DNA of 64,000 bases from Clostridium weizhouense (lineage in GTDB: Bacteria; Bacillota; Clostridia; Clostridiales; Clostridiaceae). The notes beneath the pieces are model-generated. The model saw only the letters and a list, made by a program, of their open reading frames with translations, was not told the DNA's origin and ran no database searches. The stretch lies in NCBI RefSeq assembly GCF_019431045.1, contig NZ_JAHXPT010000003.1, positions 1 through 64,000 of the forward strand, written 5' to 3'. Each line of letters opens with the position of its first letter. Positions within the stretch are counted from its first letter, which is position 1. The position numbers and the translations under genes are program-made. This document shows, one piece after another, positions 62,884-64,000 of this stretch.

Positions 62884-64000
62884 TTAAATTTTAAATTTTG
62901 ATATTTGATTATTAAATTGTTTTATACTTTCTTTAGATTTTATTACTTCTTCCATAATTATATTAGATTTTTCATTTATATTTGCTACATTCTGAGCAAT
63001 ATTTGAGGTTCTGTCTGCTCCTTCATTTGAAGCCATAGATACATGTCCAATTGTATCTGTTACTTGTTGAAGTGAAGATAAAAGTTCCTCAGATGTGGAG
63101 CTGAATTCTAGTACAAGGTTACTCACAAATTCAGCATCATTGCTATATTTACCTTCCACATTTAACATTGTACTATAATCTTTTTGTACATCTTTAGAGA
63201 CAAAGTTTAACAAGTCATTAGAGCTAGTTGATAAATCATCAACTGATACCACAACTTTTTGTGTTATATTTTGTATTTCAATAACTGTATTTTTACACTC
63301 TTCTGCAAGAGTTCTTATCTCATCAGCAACAACTGAAAAACCACGACCAGCTTCTATAGCAGCATTTAAAGCTAAAAGATTTGTTTGAGTTGATATCTGC
63401 ATTATTGATTCAGACAATACAGTGATTTGTTGTACTATTTTTGAATTCTCTATTGATATTTCTAATTTATCTTTAGTTTGTGAAAAAACATTTAAACTTT
63501 TTTCTTGTAAATTATTAACATTTACTTTAGTATCTATTGCCCTTTTATTTATTTCAGAAGCTTCTATAGCACCTTCTTGAGCTTTTTTTGATATAGAGTC
63601 AACAGCTTTTTCTATTTCATTTGCAGTTGCACTCATTTCTTGTGCCGATGCAGCAGTTTCTTCCATTCCAGCTGATAATTCTTCTGTAGTTGAGGATACA
63701 TCTTCTATATTTTGGTTTAAATCATTTATATTATGTGAAATCGTGTTAACTATTGTTTTAATATTATTAGATTCTTCTTTTACATTACCAATAAAAATTT
63801 TTAATGAATTTTGCATATCATTTATTGCATTTGAAATTTCGCCTATTTCATCTTTTCTTTTCATAAATTTTTTAGCAACATTCATTGTAAAGTCCCCTTT
63901 AGCTACACGTTTTAATTGTTTTACAGAAAAAGCTAATGGAACTGAAATAGATCTTTAAATAGTAAAAGTTACTTCGTAACCAATACATACAATAATAAAA
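62884..64000 (-). pseudogene. Methyl-accepting chemotaxis protein, broken, runs off the window
   Basis: The readable frame gives a membrane-helix tail (FIIVCIGYEVTFTI), then an in-frame TAA at 63957-63955, then an intact HAMP start ([22 protein letters not shown]) and the signalling domain to the stop near 62884. A stop within an otherwise continuous, homologous frame indicates a nonsense mutation. In addition the tip motif reads [13 protein letters not shown], lacking six residues (the ARAGEA of the first receptor). That tip contacts CheA/CheW. An internal ATG at 63885 with AAAGGGG could still make a soluble fragment. The 5' part is outside the window. Confidence 0.8.

Noticed and set aside
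1-64000. CRISPR array, prophage or complete insertion sequence
   Set aside because: No regularly spaced direct repeats, no phage structural genes and no transposase gene were seen. The Xer-like gene has its normal place after spoIIM and is not part of an integrative element.

Overview
The window is about 64 kb of a very AT-rich Firmicute chromosome, most likely Clostridium sensu stricto. The support is the extreme A/T codon bias, strong AGGAGG-type ribosome binding sites, many U-tailed hairpin terminators, and sporulation genes (spoIIM, a YtfJ/GerW-family gene, DacF-type carboxypeptidases). Housekeeping genes include greA, scpA/scpB, cca, an RluB-type pseudouridine synthase, a cold-shock gene and tRNA-Lys. 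I see no prophage, CRISPR array or complete insertion sequence. The species cannot be named from sequence alone.

Layout. 1-6.2 kb: tRNA-Lys, a short-chain dehydrogenase, then an AraC regulator and a heterodimeric ABC transporter of the YbtP/YbtQ type, behind a good promoter with a Fur-box-like sequence. 6.3-7.4 kb: a two-gene cassette (DUF3990 ADP-ribosyltransferase-like protein plus a DUF3791-like partner) that looks like a toxin-antitoxin pair. 7.4-14.1 kb: a maltodextrin module (LacI regulator, two permeases, binding lipoprotein, GH13 enzyme) with a clear promoter and operator. Decayed pieces of the DUF3990/DUF3791 cassette lie on its far side. 14.7-21.8 kb: a CPSF-like metallo-beta-lactamase RNase, an exonuclease-BRCT protein, a phosphoesterase, a miniature kinase-like protein and a phosphoribosyltransferase. 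Between them lie three copies of an apparently undescribed ~280-nt minus-strand RNA element with conserved promoter and terminator.

22-35.5 kb: a small IS-derived MITE, greA, a membrane-anchored alpha-amylase, spoIIM, a Xer-like recombinase with substituted catalytic residues, a ComEC-like lipoprotein, dacF, scpAB, the ytfJ/DUF2953/dac spore cluster and yaaA. 35.7-42.2 kb: a two-gene flavoprotein/Fe-S redox pair and a glycerate-utilisation module (CdaR regulator, GntP permease, glycerate kinase) with repeated operator-like sites. 42-50 kb: DNA repair and modification genes, a YtrA-type GntR/ABC operon, and a small Cys-rich/Gly-rich membrane peptide. 50.5-64 kb: RluB-type synthase, RpiR regulator, cca, comFB, a two-component system, an alpha/beta hydrolase, csp, and two chemotaxis receptors. 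The second receptor runs off the window and is broken by an in-frame stop and an 18-bp deletion.

The best candidates for undescribed biology are the three-copy RNA element at 17.3-21.1 kb, the DUF3990/DUF3791 cassette with its relics around the maltose operon, and the CC-P repeat peptide at 48.8 kb.
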